The translations under genes and the position numbers were made by a program. This document shows positions 24,747 to 33,080 of a stretch of 64,000 nucleotides of DNA, piece after piece. Origin of the DNA: Denitrobaculum tricleocarpae (GTDB lineage Bacteria > Pseudomonadota > Alphaproteobacteria > Kiloniellales > Kiloniellaceae). The notes beneath the pieces are model-generated. The model saw nothing but the letters and a program-made list of their open reading frames with translations, was not told the DNA's origin and did not search any database. Position 1 is the first letter of the stretch, and the number at the start of each line of letters is the position of its first letter. The stretch spans positions 558,001 through 622,000 of the forward strand of contig NZ_ML660054.1 in the NCBI RefSeq assembly GCF_007004665.1, in the 5' to 3' direction.

Positions 24747-25067
24747 TTAGACGTCAGGCTCGTCGATCATCGGCGCGAGCTTGCTGGTGTCAGCCTGCTG
24801 AAGCTTTTTCCATCCCTGCCCCGCGGCAACGAGACACGTCGGGCCTTTCGGCGAAGACATGATCAGTGTCCAGGTTTTGCCGTCCCCGGTGGTCAGAATC
24901 TCGACCAGACCGCCATTATTCGTCACACCAATCGCGACCGGCGCCTCACTATATTTGGACGCAAGCGTCTTCAAGATCGCGTCGCGGTCATCGCACTGTT
25001 TTGCGGCAAGGGCCGGCGAAGAAGCCATCATCAGACCGGCCAATAAAGGAAACACCATACGCATCAT
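24747..25067 (-). CDS. Small secreted cysteine protein (paralogue of 19939-20253)
   Basis: A 106-residue exported protein: signal peptide MMRMVFPLLAGLMMASSPAL-AAK, then QCDDRDAILKTLASKYSEAP, VAIGVTNNGGLVEILTTGDG, WTLIMSSPKGPTCLVAAGQG. It shares about two thirds of mature residues with the gene at 19939 by eye, including both Cys and the closing GW. The two copies are in the same orientation with unrelated genes between. Same periplasmic family, function unknown. Confidence 0.7.
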   Translation of the reverse strand: MMRMVFPLLAGLMMASSPALAAKQCDDRDAILKTLASKYSEAPVAIGVTNNGGLVEILTTGDGKTWTLIMSSPKGPTCLVAAGQGWKKLQQADTSKLAPMIDEPDV

Positions 25068-25435
25068 CTGTTCCTCTCATCAGTTCCTGACCGCATGAAA
25101 ACCCGACCGGCCATGTCACAAGAATGACAGACGAGCGTTAAGACTTTCTAAAATCCATGGTTAACAAGGCGTTAAAGGCCGGTTTACGAGGCGATTTCCT
25201 TCCAGTTCTTCGCATTCCAGGCCAAAATTGAGCTTGAAAAACAAAGGCCAAGGCACACCCTCCCGCCCCCCCTACAAAAAAATCTTTCAATTACGAACCC
25301 ACGAATTTTCCCTGGAAGTTACACGTCCCTGTGGTGGCAATCCCCATCAACGAAACGCCTCCCCACTCAATCAAATTCTTGCCTTGAACAAGCTAAATTA
25401 AATCACTAATTGCAAGTAACAATCATTTCGGCAGT

Positions 25436-25467
25436 CGCAATTTGCAAATTGCGTTGCATTTTGCAAC
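25436..25467. promoter_or_regulatory. TTGCAA-type palindromes, possible activator site
   Basis: CGCAATTTGCAAATTGCG (25436-25453) is a perfect palindrome, followed directly by GTTGC-ATTTT-GCAAC (25453-25467). They lie about 170-185 bp upstream of the sigma-54 promoter at 25622, within the normal range for enhancer-binding-protein sites. They also resemble TTTGCAAA operators of short-chain acyl-CoA regulators, so the assignment is open. Confidence 0.4.
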
Positions 25468-25621
25468 AAAAACCTGCGAATGCGAACTTACTGATCTTCG
25501 ATAGCCTTCAGTAAGATAGCGAAATTCTCATCAGCATGACGTTCGCAGAACCACCCAATTCTGCCTGTTTTTTGTTGGATTCAGTACAAAAATATCCGGC
25601 AGAAGTTCCTTACCCCTAAAA

Positions 25622-25638
25622 CTGGCACGGCCCTTGCT
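25622..25638 (+). promoter_or_regulatory. Sigma-54 (RpoN) consensus promoter
   Basis: CTGGCACGGCCCTTGCT fits the -24/-12 consensus YTGGCACG-N4-TTGCW at every position, with exactly 10 bases between the GG (25624-25625) and the GC (25636-25637). Expected start of transcription is about 25648-25650 on the plus strand. There is no plausible protein gene immediately downstream. Confidence 0.6.
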
Positions 25639-25648
25639 ACCAAACGAT

Positions 25649-25777
25649 GTGGCACTAGCCCTTAGAAGCATGTTTATTTGTGTTTCTAAGTCTATGGAAG
25701 TTACAGGGAAAACCAACTCAGCCGACAAATGTAGTGACGGCGAAGTGGCCCGGGCATGTCCTGGGCCACTATTTTAT
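25649..25777 (+). ncRNA. Candidate sigma-54-dependent small RNA
   Basis: Predicted transcript of about 129 nt from the sigma-54 promoter. It begins with a 10 bp hairpin (CTTAGAAGCA, 25661-25670, pairs with TGTTTCTAAG, 25681-25690, one G-U), continues with a 50 nt A-rich, largely unpaired stretch, and ends in a long GC hairpin (AGTGGCCCGGG...CCTGGGCCACT, 25744-25770) followed by ATTTTAT. The T run is short, so termination may be partial. A 53-codon frame from ATG 25670 crosses the hairpin but has no ribosome site or protein pattern. No known RNA family recognised. Confidence 0.45.
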
Positions 25778-26184
25778 CGAAAGAGTGTTCACCTCGGCAG
25801 CATCTTTTCGCAGGTTGTGAACCACAGGTAGTGACAACAACGGGATTGAGCAGGCGATTGTTTGAGGATCGCAAGACTTTCCCACGCTGAAAGGAATGGC
25901 ATTTGTTCAATCGCCCCGCATCTATCGATGACTGTCGAAACTGTAAACGCCATCCCAGCATTTGCACCTGTTATCCACTCTTGGCACACGCCAAAACCTA
26001 CGCACGCCGGAAACCGGCAAGCAAAAGGCCTTCCCGCCCGCGCGATCGCACCGTTAGCCAGCAGCCTGCACAGGTATTGCCGGCCCTTCCCAAGGGCCGC
26101 TGACTTCAGGCCTCCTGTTCAGGGGAGAGGAAGAGCGGCAGTTCGCGGCCACAGCAGGCTCCCCCAAAGCGTTCTTTACCCATC

Positions 26185-26239
26185 ACCCCCGCCCGTCGGG
26201 CGTCCGGGATTCCAGAGATCCGGCTGGGGTCCTTTTTTG
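26185..26239 (+). terminator. Strong rho-independent terminator after GC-rich block
   Basis: ACCCC...GGGGT closes over two inner stems (GCCCG-TC-GGGC and CCGGGAT...ATCCGG), followed by CC and six T residues (26233-26238). It would end a rightward transcript from the GC-rich, ORF-free block 25990-26180, or serve as an attenuator ahead of the gene at 26379. Confidence 0.5.
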
Positions 26240-26247
26240 CGCGATCC

Positions 26248-26270
26248 TTCTTGACGGAGTCCGTCAAGAA
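26248..26270. promoter_or_regulatory. Perfect 23 bp palindrome, operator-like
   Basis: TTCTTGACGGA, one central base, then TCCGTCAAGAA. The arms match at all 11 positions. It lies about 110 bp before the 2-hydroxyacid dehydrogenase start, right after the terminator. The shape suits a dimeric repressor site, though as RNA it would also form a stem. Confidence 0.45.
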
Positions 26271-26378
26271 CGCGAGTCTTCGTCAACAATCACTCTTCAA
26301 CGCCTGATCTGTATTCATCTGTCGATCCAACGATAAACGATCAGAACCTGAACCTCTTGAAGCAGGAAGGCTTTAGCC

Positions 26379-27398
26379 TTGATCAAGCCCCCAAGCGTTA
26401 TTCTCTACGGCCGGAAGGCTGTCGGTAAAATCACTCAATTACGGGAGTTCCTGACCACGGACTGGGACGTTATTGGTTGCGTCCCTGAGGAAACACCCGA
26501 GGCGCAACTTCGCGAGTGGGCTCTTGAAGCACGGGCTATGGTCAGCGGGCGGCCGGACAGTACCCTGCCCCAACTTCCCAAGCTCGAAGTCTTTCAGATT
26601 CCCTTTGCCGGCTACGATTGGATAACGCCCGACGAGTTGCCGGCAGGCTGCACCTTCTGCAACGCCTATGAGCATGAACCGGCGATCGCCGAATACATTC
26701 TGCTTGCCATGCTGGAGTGGGAAATCGGGCTCTGCAAAGTGTCCAGTAAGTTTCGGCAGGAAAGCTGGCAGGGCCGAACGGCAGGCGCAGGCCCAACTCA
26801 TGGCGAACTCAAAGGCAAAACCGTCGGCATCCTGGGATATGGTCACATCGGCCGTGAGGTTGCGCGCCGCGCGTCAGCCTTCGGCATGCGTATTGTGGCG
26901 ATTGCCAATTCATCCAAGCCTGCCCAGGACGGTATTGACTGGCTGGGCACCCATAAGGACTTGGAGCGCCTGCTCAGCGAGAGCGATTATCTTGCGATTT
27001 GCTGCCCCTTGAACGAACAAACCCGCGATCTCATCAATTCCGACGCTTTTGCGGCCATGAAATCCAACGCCGTGATCCTGAATGTCGCCCGCGGACCGAT
27101 CGTAAACGAAGAGGCCTTGTTCAACAGTCTGAAAAGCGGATCTATCCGGGGCGCCGTCATCGACGTCTGGTATCAATATCCGACGCCCGACGATCCGTCG
27201 GTCCGGCCCTCGGCCTTTCCTTTCCACGAGCTCGACAATGTCATCATGACGCCCCATAACTCCGGCTGGACCGAAGAGACGATTGAGCGCCGCTGGCGTT
27301 TCGTTGCCGCCAACCTGGACCGGCTCGCACGAGGCGAACCGCTTCAAAATGCTGTCTTTACAGGTACGGGCCGCTGTGCGGCATCACAGAAAACCTGA
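26379..27398 (+). CDS. D-isomer 2-hydroxyacid dehydrogenase family protein, formate-dehydrogenase-like active site
   Basis: A 339-residue protein starting at TTG 26379 behind AGGAAGG. Rossmann motif GYGHIGREVARRA (about 156-168), catalytic Arg in NVARGPIVNEEAL and catalytic His in MTPHNSGW. The usual catalytic Glu of the family (DVFxxEP) is missing: the site reads DVWYQYPTP, closest in form to formate dehydrogenase (DVWxxQP) and its PHxSG. Residues 1-120 form the substrate-binding lobe. Family enzymes reduce 2-keto acids or oxidise formate with NAD(P). Substrate unknown. A terminator and palindrome precede it; no co-transcribed gene follows. Confidence 0.75.
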   Translation: MIKPPSVILYGRKAVGKITQLREFLTTDWDVIGCVPEETPEAQLREWALEARAMVSGRPDSTLPQLPKLEVFQIPFAGYDWITPDELPAGCTFCNAYEHEPAIAEYILLAMLEWEIGLCKVSSKFRQESWQGRTAGAGPTHGELKGKTVGILGYGHIGREVARRASAFGMRIVAIANSSKPAQDGIDWLGTHKDLERLLSESDYLAICCPLNEQTRDLINSDAFAAMKSNAVILNVARGPIVNEEALFNSLKSGSIRGAVIDVWYQYPTPDDPSVRPSAFPFHELDNVIMTPHNSGWTEETIERRWRFVAANLDRLARGEPLQNAVFTGTGRCAASQKT

Positions 27399-27439
27399 CG
27401 CTTACAGCGCCAGGCAGACCGTAGGATCGGATCTCGCGT

Positions 27440-29332
27440 CTACTCAGTGACCGTGGTGGCTGGAAGCAGTCGGTAGACGCTGATCTCACGGACCCGCCCT
27501 TTCACCTGAAAACTACCTGCTGCCTCGAAGGTTCCGTCAATGTCCTCAGCCTGCGACACAACGGCATCCGAAGCCAAAATCGTCACATAGTCACCACGAT
27601 CCAAGTCCTTCCCGAGCGCTTCGAGCCGTTGACCGCTATTCACCGTATCGCCGACGATAGTATAGTTCATCCGGCCCGGCGCTCCGATGTTACCCACGAC
27701 AACAGGACCTGTATGGATGCCGACCCTGACCCGGATCGGCGTCTGCCGGTTCACCGCGCGCTTGGCGTTCTCCGCTTCTACAGCGCGCACCATTTTGAGC
27801 GCCGCCCGGCAGGCCCGCACCGCGGTGTCTGCCTGCTCGTCGGGCGCACCCCAGAATGCCATCAAACCATCGCCGATGAATTTATCGATCGTACCGCCCT
27901 CAGAATCGACGCAGCCGCCCAGTAATGCAAAGTGCTCGTTAAGCAGGCTCGCGATCTCGCCGGCGGGCAAACGTTCCGACTCAGCCGTGAAACCAACAAT
28001 GTCCGTGAACATCACCGTCAGGATACGTTCCTGAGATTCCAGACTGGTGGCATCACCCGTTTGAATCAGGCGGGTTACCAGCGTCCGCGGCACGTATGTC
28101 TCAAACCAGCGCAGACCTGCGAGCATGGAATTGAACGCCAGGGCTTGATCGTTCAACTCCCTCACACGGCTGCCGGGCAGGCTGCGAACATGCGACAGGT
28201 CCAACGCTCCGATCTGTGTCGCGCTCCGGGCCAGCAGGCTGATGGGCCGGGACAACCTGCGGCCCAGCCAGACCGCCATCAAAGTAGCGAGGATCGCAAT
28301 CCCCAGGCCGGCGGCAGCCGCAAAGGCCAAACGCTCGAGCTCCGCGTCCGCGTCATCTGAGACCAACCAGGCGCCAATGGCCCAGGGCGGACTGCCGAAC
28401 TCATTGATCCATCGATAGATCGCGACATGCTCGACATCGCCGACTTCCATGACTACGACATTGACCCCGGCTTTCGCCGCGCGGTCGAAGAGCTCCGCCG
28501 GCTCGCCGGACCAGATTTCTTCCAGCACGATATCCCCGACCCGCTGGAGCGCAACCACCGGATTGTCGATCGTCTGCTCAGGGTGCGGCTGTGTAAGAAG
28601 CGGATGCGCCAAAACCCGGTCCCTGCCATAGAGAATAAAAGCATTGGTATCGAAAAGGTCGCCGACTTCGGTCACGAACTTCGAGAGTTCCGGCAGAGAA
28701 ACACCGACCGCAAGAAACCCAACGTACTCGCCGTCTTTACGGATCGGTTGCACGAGGTTCACGTAGCTAATGCCAACTTCCGGCGCGAAGACAATATCGT
28801 CCCAAAAGGGGCCGTTCGCCTTGCGGGCGCGCGCATCCTTGATTTGCGCGGTTTCGCTTGCGTCTGTTTCGATTTCAAGTACCTGTGCTGCTGCACCAGG
28901 ACTATCGTTCAGCACGACCAGTTGCCGAAAATCAGAATGCCAGTAGGACATCACCTCGATCTGAGGCGCCGCGGCGAGACTTCCGGACAAGAGATCCGAC
29001 AACCGCTGATGATCTTCGGGGTCGACTTGCCCCGTCGCGATGCGCCGGCGGATGAATTCGACCTGTGCTTGAGCTGGGTTCAGATATGCGCGCACATCGC
29101 TCTCGATTGACCCGAGTATCAGTTCAGACCGGTCGTTCAGGAGATCGATGGTGTTTCGCTGGCTGGTCCACAGGCCGATAAACAGCACCAACACCACGGC
29201 GCTCAGAACCAGCACGGCCATGCTGCCGGCCAAAACCAGGGAGACAGGGAAAGTTGAGGAAGGCGGCCGTTTCGGCGTCTCTCGGCCCATCATTTCATTG
29301 TCTTGGTTTACACCCTGGGTGGTGAGTGTCAT
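27440..29332 (-). CDS. Class III adenylate/guanylate cyclase with extracytoplasmic sensor and HAMP
   Basis: About 630 residues from the ATG at 29332 (other in-frame Met codons exist nearby; no strong ribosome site). Membrane helix 1 is FPVSLVLAGSMAVLVLSAVV, a dCache-like sensor spans about 60-335 (GVSYVNL-type segment GISYVNLVQPIRKDGEYVGF), helix 2 is AAAAGLGIAILATLMAVWLG, HAMP follows, then the catalytic domain. Metal-binding Asp residues are visible in VMFTDIVGFTAESE and DKFIGDGLMAFWGAPD, and VGIHTGPVVVGNIG is typical of active cyclases. Makes cAMP (or cGMP) in response to an external signal. Convergent with the dehydrogenase gene. A CNB-domain protein at 53020 could be one effector. Confidence 0.85.
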   Translation of the reverse strand: MTLTTQGVNQDNEMMGRETPKRPPSSTFPVSLVLAGSMAVLVLSAVVLVLFIGLWTSQRNTIDLLNDRSELILGSIESDVRAYLNPAQAQVEFIRRRIATGQVDPEDHQRLSDLLSGSLAAAPQIEVMSYWHSDFRQLVVLNDSPGAAAQVLEIETDASETAQIKDARARKANGPFWDDIVFAPEVGISYVNLVQPIRKDGEYVGFLAVGVSLPELSKFVTEVGDLFDTNAFILYGRDRVLAHPLLTQPHPEQTIDNPVVALQRVGDIVLEEIWSGEPAELFDRAAKAGVNVVVMEVGDVEHVAIYRWINEFGSPPWAIGAWLVSDDADAELERLAFAAAAGLGIAILATLMAVWLGRRLSRPISLLARSATQIGALDLSHVRSLPGSRVRELNDQALAFNSMLAGLRWFETYVPRTLVTRLIQTGDATSLESQERILTVMFTDIVGFTAESERLPAGEIASLLNEHFALLGGCVDSEGGTIDKFIGDGLMAFWGAPDEQADTAVRACRAALKMVRAVEAENAKRAVNRQTPIRVRVGIHTGPVVVGNIGAPGRMNYTIVGDTVNSGQRLEALGKDLDRGDYVTILASDAVVSQAEDIDGTFEAAGSFQVKGRVREISVYRLLPATTVTE

Positions 29333-30333
29333 CTGGCTTTGGATCTTTCTAGTTTTCCACAAAGGATCGCACATGACCCTGTATTTTCTACACCTCGGCA
29401 ATCAGCAAGAAAGCACACACTGCCGTTTCATATTCAAGCCATCGCACAGAGACAGCGAATTGAAATACAAGCTTCATATTAACAGATCGCATGATCTTTA
29501 GCACCGCGGTGGCGTCTCTACACCTGCGGTCCAATCACGGAAGCTCGAAACATCTTCGCCGCCAATAATCTGCTAAACTTCAAAGTAATTTCATATGAAT
29601 CGAACTCATATTTTTTGCTTCACGGCCCATTGTTTCTCTTTTTAAGAGCAGCCTTAAACGAAAGAAGCGGCTCTTCTTCTGTCACGGTGAGAGAGGGAAA
29701 TAAAGGTCTAAATCGAATGTTTTCCCGAACGCCGATTGCTTTATGCAGAGGCGTCAAATCGCGGTTAGGGATTTACGGGTGGCGGCTCGATGACCAGAGG
29801 AACAGGTCAGGCAAGAGCCACATCGGATGGATGAACCTTTTCCGGCGCTGCTCCCGCTCCATGACGTTCTAAAGGATCTGGGCGGCCAGCATCGCGAACC
29901 ATAGCACTGCCTTCAAACTCTTCTGCATCGAGGAGTCTAAGCTGGACTTCCAAATAACCTGGGTTCCCAACGGGGCGGGCAGAGCTCGCACAGTCCGAGC
30001 AGAATTTCCTGCTGTCGACCACCCCCCGTCGCAAGGCGCCGAAGACACTTCTGAAACGAGCGACGCTGGTCTGGAACGGGTTCTTGTTGCACGGATCAAC
30101 GCCGGCACAGGATCGAGGCGAGGTCGTCACCATTCGACGGAGGTGTGTGACTATCACGCGACCTTCCCTGCCGCGCTGGCCATCATTCCACACTACGACG
30201 AAGGCCCCGATAAGCCGCACGGAGCAAAACGCTTCTTCGAATTCGAAAATCCGAAAGACGAGAATGCCAATCGCCTGAAGAGAATTCTTTTACACCTGGG
30301 GTACCGGGATCACGGAACGGAAGGAGAAGGCAA
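29333..30333. other. Gene-poor 1 kb region
   Basis: No confident gene. A plus-strand frame ending at 30337 reads EVCDYHATFPAALAIIPHYD then EGPDKPHGAKRFFEFENPKD in its last 65 codons, which looks more protein-like than its surroundings but lacks a start and a known relative; it may be the decayed end of a gene. A minus-strand frame over 29807-30220 is Arg-rich and unconvincing. Confidence 0.35.
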
Positions 30334-31206
30334 TTAACGGTGATAGCTGCCATTACCTCTGAAGATCACACGATCGCTTTCCAGGATCACACCGGGATCG
30401 AAATCAGGGCGGCGATCCAACTCTTTGTAAATAGGCGCAAAATCTTGCGCTGTCGCGTTGAAGAGACTCTGGAAACTCTTGATCACAAAATAAGTCTCCT
30501 GAAAATCGTCGATGCGGTAGAGCGTCGACATCACCCTTTCCAGGTCAAAACCGATACGATTGGGAGAGGGTGATTCGAGGGCGAATATGCTCTCGCTTTT
30601 CGAGGAAACGATACCGGCACCATAAATCCGCAAACCCTCGCGCGTTTCTATCAAACCGAATTCGACCGTGTACCAGTAGAGACGCGCCAGATATTGCAGA
30701 GCGCCCTTTCCCGAGGCACGCAGACCGCCCTTTCCATAAGCCTGCATGTAGTCGGCGAAGACCGGATTTGCGAGCAGCGGCACATGTCCGAAAACATCGT
30801 GAAAGAGATCGGGCTCTTCCAGATAGTCGAGCTGCGCACGATCCCGGATCCAGTGGGTCGCAGGAAAACGCCGGTTGGCGAGATGATCAAAGAAGACCTC
30901 GTCCGGCACCAGTCCGGGTACCGCAACAATCGTCCAGCCCGTGGCGTCCTTTAAGAGTTCGTTCAAGCGCGCAAAGTCGGGAATACCGTCCGCAGCGACG
31001 GAGAGGAAATCGAGCCCCTCCAAGAACTCGGGCACAACCCGCCCCGGCAGGAGCGCGGCCTGACGCTCGAAGAGCTCACGCCAGATGGCGTGATCTTCAT
31101 CGCTGTAGCTCTCCCAATTCTGATCGACCGTGAAGTCAGCCCTGACGCCGGTTGAAGGCAACGCGCTCTCCGAGTTGAGCGATGATGAATTCGGCAGTGG
31201 CAGCAT
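30334..31206 (-). CDS. phhA: Phenylalanine 4-monooxygenase
   Basis: A 290-residue protein of the aromatic amino acid hydroxylase family. Iron ligands are H136 and H141 in EPDLFHDVFGHVPLL and E182 in YWYTVEFGL. Other family segments: PGLVPDEVFFDHLANRRFPA, THWIRD, YGAGIVSSKSES. It converts phenylalanine to tyrosine with tetrahydropterin and O2 in the cytoplasm. The length is normal for bacterial single-domain enzymes. It lies 36 bp downstream of the hppD gene in the same direction, so the two steps Phe to Tyr and 4-hydroxyphenylpyruvate to homogentisate are probably co-transcribed, under the divergent Lrp-type regulator at 32527. Confidence 0.95.
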   Translation of the reverse strand: MLPLPNSSSLNSESALPSTGVRADFTVDQNWESYSDEDHAIWRELFERQAALLPGRVVPEFLEGLDFLSVAADGIPDFARLNELLKDATGWTIVAVPGLVPDEVFFDHLANRRFPATHWIRDRAQLDYLEEPDLFHDVFGHVPLLANPVFADYMQAYGKGGLRASGKGALQYLARLYWYTVEFGLIETREGLRIYGAGIVSSKSESIFALESPSPNRIGFDLERVMSTLYRIDDFQETYFVIKSFQSLFNATAQDFAPIYKELDRRPDFDPGVILESDRVIFRGNGSYHR

Positions 31207-31241
31207 AGCGTCCTCCAGGCCGATCAGTACACGAGACAGGT

Positions 31242-32312
31242 CTACGCGACGTCCAGGACACCGCGCCGGATCTGGTCCTGTTCAATCGAGTCAAACAGCG
31301 CCTTGAAATTACCCTCGCCAAACCCTTCATCGCCCTTACGCTGGATCAGCTCAAAAAACACCGGACCGATGACCGTCTTGGTGAAGATCTGCAGCAGACG
31401 GCCGCCATCCTCGGTGGGCGCTCCGTCGATCAGGATCCGGTTGCTCTTCAAGCGCTCGACGTCCTCGCCGTGACCAGGCAGGCGTTCGTCGATGTTCTCG
31501 TAATAGGTCTCGGGTACGTCGCGTTGAAAGTCGATCCCGCGCTCTGTCAAAGCCTCAACTGAAGCGTAGATGTCGTCGGTTCCCAGCGCGATATGCTGGA
31601 TACCTTCGCCATTGTACTGCTCCAGATACTCGGCAATCTGAGACTTGTCATCGGAACTCTCATTGATGGGGATGCGGATTTTACCGCAGGGCGAAGTCAT
31701 GGCGCGGGACTTCAGGCCGGTCAGTTTGCCTTCGATGTCGAAGTAGCGGATTTCCTTGAAATTGAAGAGCCGCTCGTAAAAACCGCCCCACTCATCCATG
31801 CGGCCCCGGTGCACGTTGTGGGTCAGGTGATCGATGTAGGTCAGGCCGGCGCCCCTGGGGTTCTGGTCGACACCTTTGATGGGAACGAAATCGACATCGT
31901 AGATCGAACCGTGCTCTCCATAGCGGTCGACAAGATAGATCAGAGAGTCGCCGATCCCCTTAATCGCCGGGATGTTTAACTCCATCGGACCGGCTTTACT
32001 CTCTACGACCCAGCCGCCCAGATGCTCCGCCCGCTTACAGGCTGCCGCGGCATCCTTAACACGAAAGGCAATGGCACAAACCGAGGGGCCATGGAGTTGG
32101 CTGAAGGCGCGCGGGAAGCCTTCGCGCTCTGCATTGATGATGAAATTGACGTCCCCCTGGCGATAGAGCGTGACGTCTTTTGAGCGATGGCGGGCAACCG
32201 CTGTAAAGCCGAAGGTTTCAAACAGCTCACCCAGCGCTTTCGGATCCGGCGAGGCATACTCAATGAATTCAAAACCGTCGGTCCCCATGGGGTTTTCCCA
32301 AACGTCGCTCAT
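31242..32312 (-). CDS. hppD: 4-hydroxyphenylpyruvate dioxygenase
   Basis: A 356-residue enzyme from ATG 32312, with GAGGAGAGA immediately upstream; the longer open frame is rejected. Iron ligands: H162 (YIDHLTHNV), H240 ([11 protein letters not shown]) and E321 ([20 protein letters not shown]). The closing [14 protein letters not shown] motif is diagnostic. It converts 4-hydroxyphenylpyruvate to homogentisate in tyrosine breakdown. The next pathway enzymes (homogentisate dioxygenase and beyond) are not in the window. Divergent from an Lrp/AsnC regulator across 214 bp that must hold both promoters. Confidence 0.95.
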   Translation of the reverse strand: MSDVWENPMGTDGFEFIEYASPDPKALGELFETFGFTAVARHRSKDVTLYRQGDVNFIINAEREGFPRAFSQLHGPSVCAIAFRVKDAAAACKRAEHLGGWVVESKAGPMELNIPAIKGIGDSLIYLVDRYGEHGSIYDVDFVPIKGVDQNPRGAGLTYIDHLTHNVHRGRMDEWGGFYERLFNFKEIRYFDIEGKLTGLKSRAMTSPCGKIRIPINESSDDKSQIAEYLEQYNGEGIQHIALGTDDIYASVEALTERGIDFQRDVPETYYENIDERLPGHGEDVERLKSNRILIDGAPTEDGGRLLQIFTKTVIGPVFFELIQRKGDEGFGEGNFKALFDSIEQDQIRRGVLDVA

Positions 32313-32526
32313 CACTCTCTCCTCGATTTGGCTGTGCGGCAGATGCACCGCATGACTTCGGCCATGCATCGCTCTTTCCTTTGGCACCTTTTGGATGCAC
32401 ACGGCGAAGCCTTGGCTATCCTATGATTATGCCACCAAAAAGCGCACAAGATCCTTGCGAATTGCTGTAGGAAAACGCTATAACTTGCACGAAACATGCG
32501 TAAATCATGATTCATAAGGTATTTTC

Positions 32527-33003
32527 ATGCATTTTGACACCATGGACCTCAAAATACTTTCAAGCCTGCAGGCCAATGCCCGCCTGTCGAACGTGGAGCT
32601 CTCCGAGCAGGTCAACCTCTCGGCTTCTCAGTGTTACCGACGGCTCAAACGCATGGAGGATTCCGGCATCATCAGGGGCTATACCGCTCTTTTGGAGCCC
32701 GGCACCCTGGGCTTCGGCGTGATGGCCCATGTCAATGTTTCGCTCGAGAAGCATGGTGATAATCCGGTCCAGGCCTTTAGGGCGGCCATTCACGATTATC
32801 CCGAAGTCTTGGAATGCCACGCTGTATCAGGTGATGCGGACTACGTGCTGCGGGTGGTGGCGCCGGACCTGAAGGCCTTCTCCAACTTTCTCATGCACCG
32901 CCTTCTGGCGTTACCCTTCATCGCCACTGTGCGGTCCAGCATCTTCCTGGACGAACTCAAGAATACGACGACACTGCCGTTGCAAAGCTTGAGTCATGAT
33001 TAA
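32527..33003 (+). CDS. Lrp/AsnC family regulator, divergent from hppD
   Basis: A 158-residue protein: N-terminal winged helix (MDLKILSSLQANARLSNVEL, SEQVNLSASQCYRRLKRMED SG, residues 6-48), then the ligand-binding RAM domain (AHVNVSLEKHGDNPVQAFRA, ECHAVSGDADYVLRVVAPDL). Such proteins form octamers and respond to amino acids. Divergent orientation to hppD-phhA strongly suggests control of that operon by an aromatic amino acid (inference). The intergenic segment contains AT-rich stretches such as GTAAATCATGATTCATAAGG, compatible with Lrp-type sites, but no consensus was fixed. Confidence 0.9.
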   Translation: MHFDTMDLKILSSLQANARLSNVELSEQVNLSASQCYRRLKRMEDSGIIRGYTALLEPGTLGFGVMAHVNVSLEKHGDNPVQAFRAAIHDYPEVLECHAVSGDADYVLRVVAPDLKAFSNFLMHRLLALPFIATVRSSIFLDELKNTTTLPLQSLSHD

Positions 33004-33080
33004 TCAAGTTCCCACAGCGTTAAGACAAATTGGGTTAAGACAAACTGGAGATCCGGATATGAAGACCAAATCAGGGTAGC

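Larger units (their letters stand above)
25068..26378. other. 1.3 kb region without protein genes; regulatory/RNA elements
   Basis: AT-rich in its first half and GC-rich after about 25990. No frame on either strand reads like a protein. Contents: upstream region of the secreted-protein gene, TTGCAA palindromes, a sigma-54 promoter with a candidate small RNA, a further hairpin GTTCAC...GTGAAC (about 25787-25821), a GC-rich stretch ending in a terminator (26185-26239), and a perfect palindrome (26248-26270) in front of the dehydrogenase gene. Confidence 0.45.

Noticed and set aside
25634-25831. 65-codon plus-strand frame over the candidate small RNA
   Set aside because: Its start lies inside the sigma-54 promoter and the internal ATG has no ribosome site; the hairpins explain the region better.
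29807-30220. 137-codon minus-strand frame
   Set aside because: Arg-rich with no family pattern; the opposite strand looks at least as protein-like.
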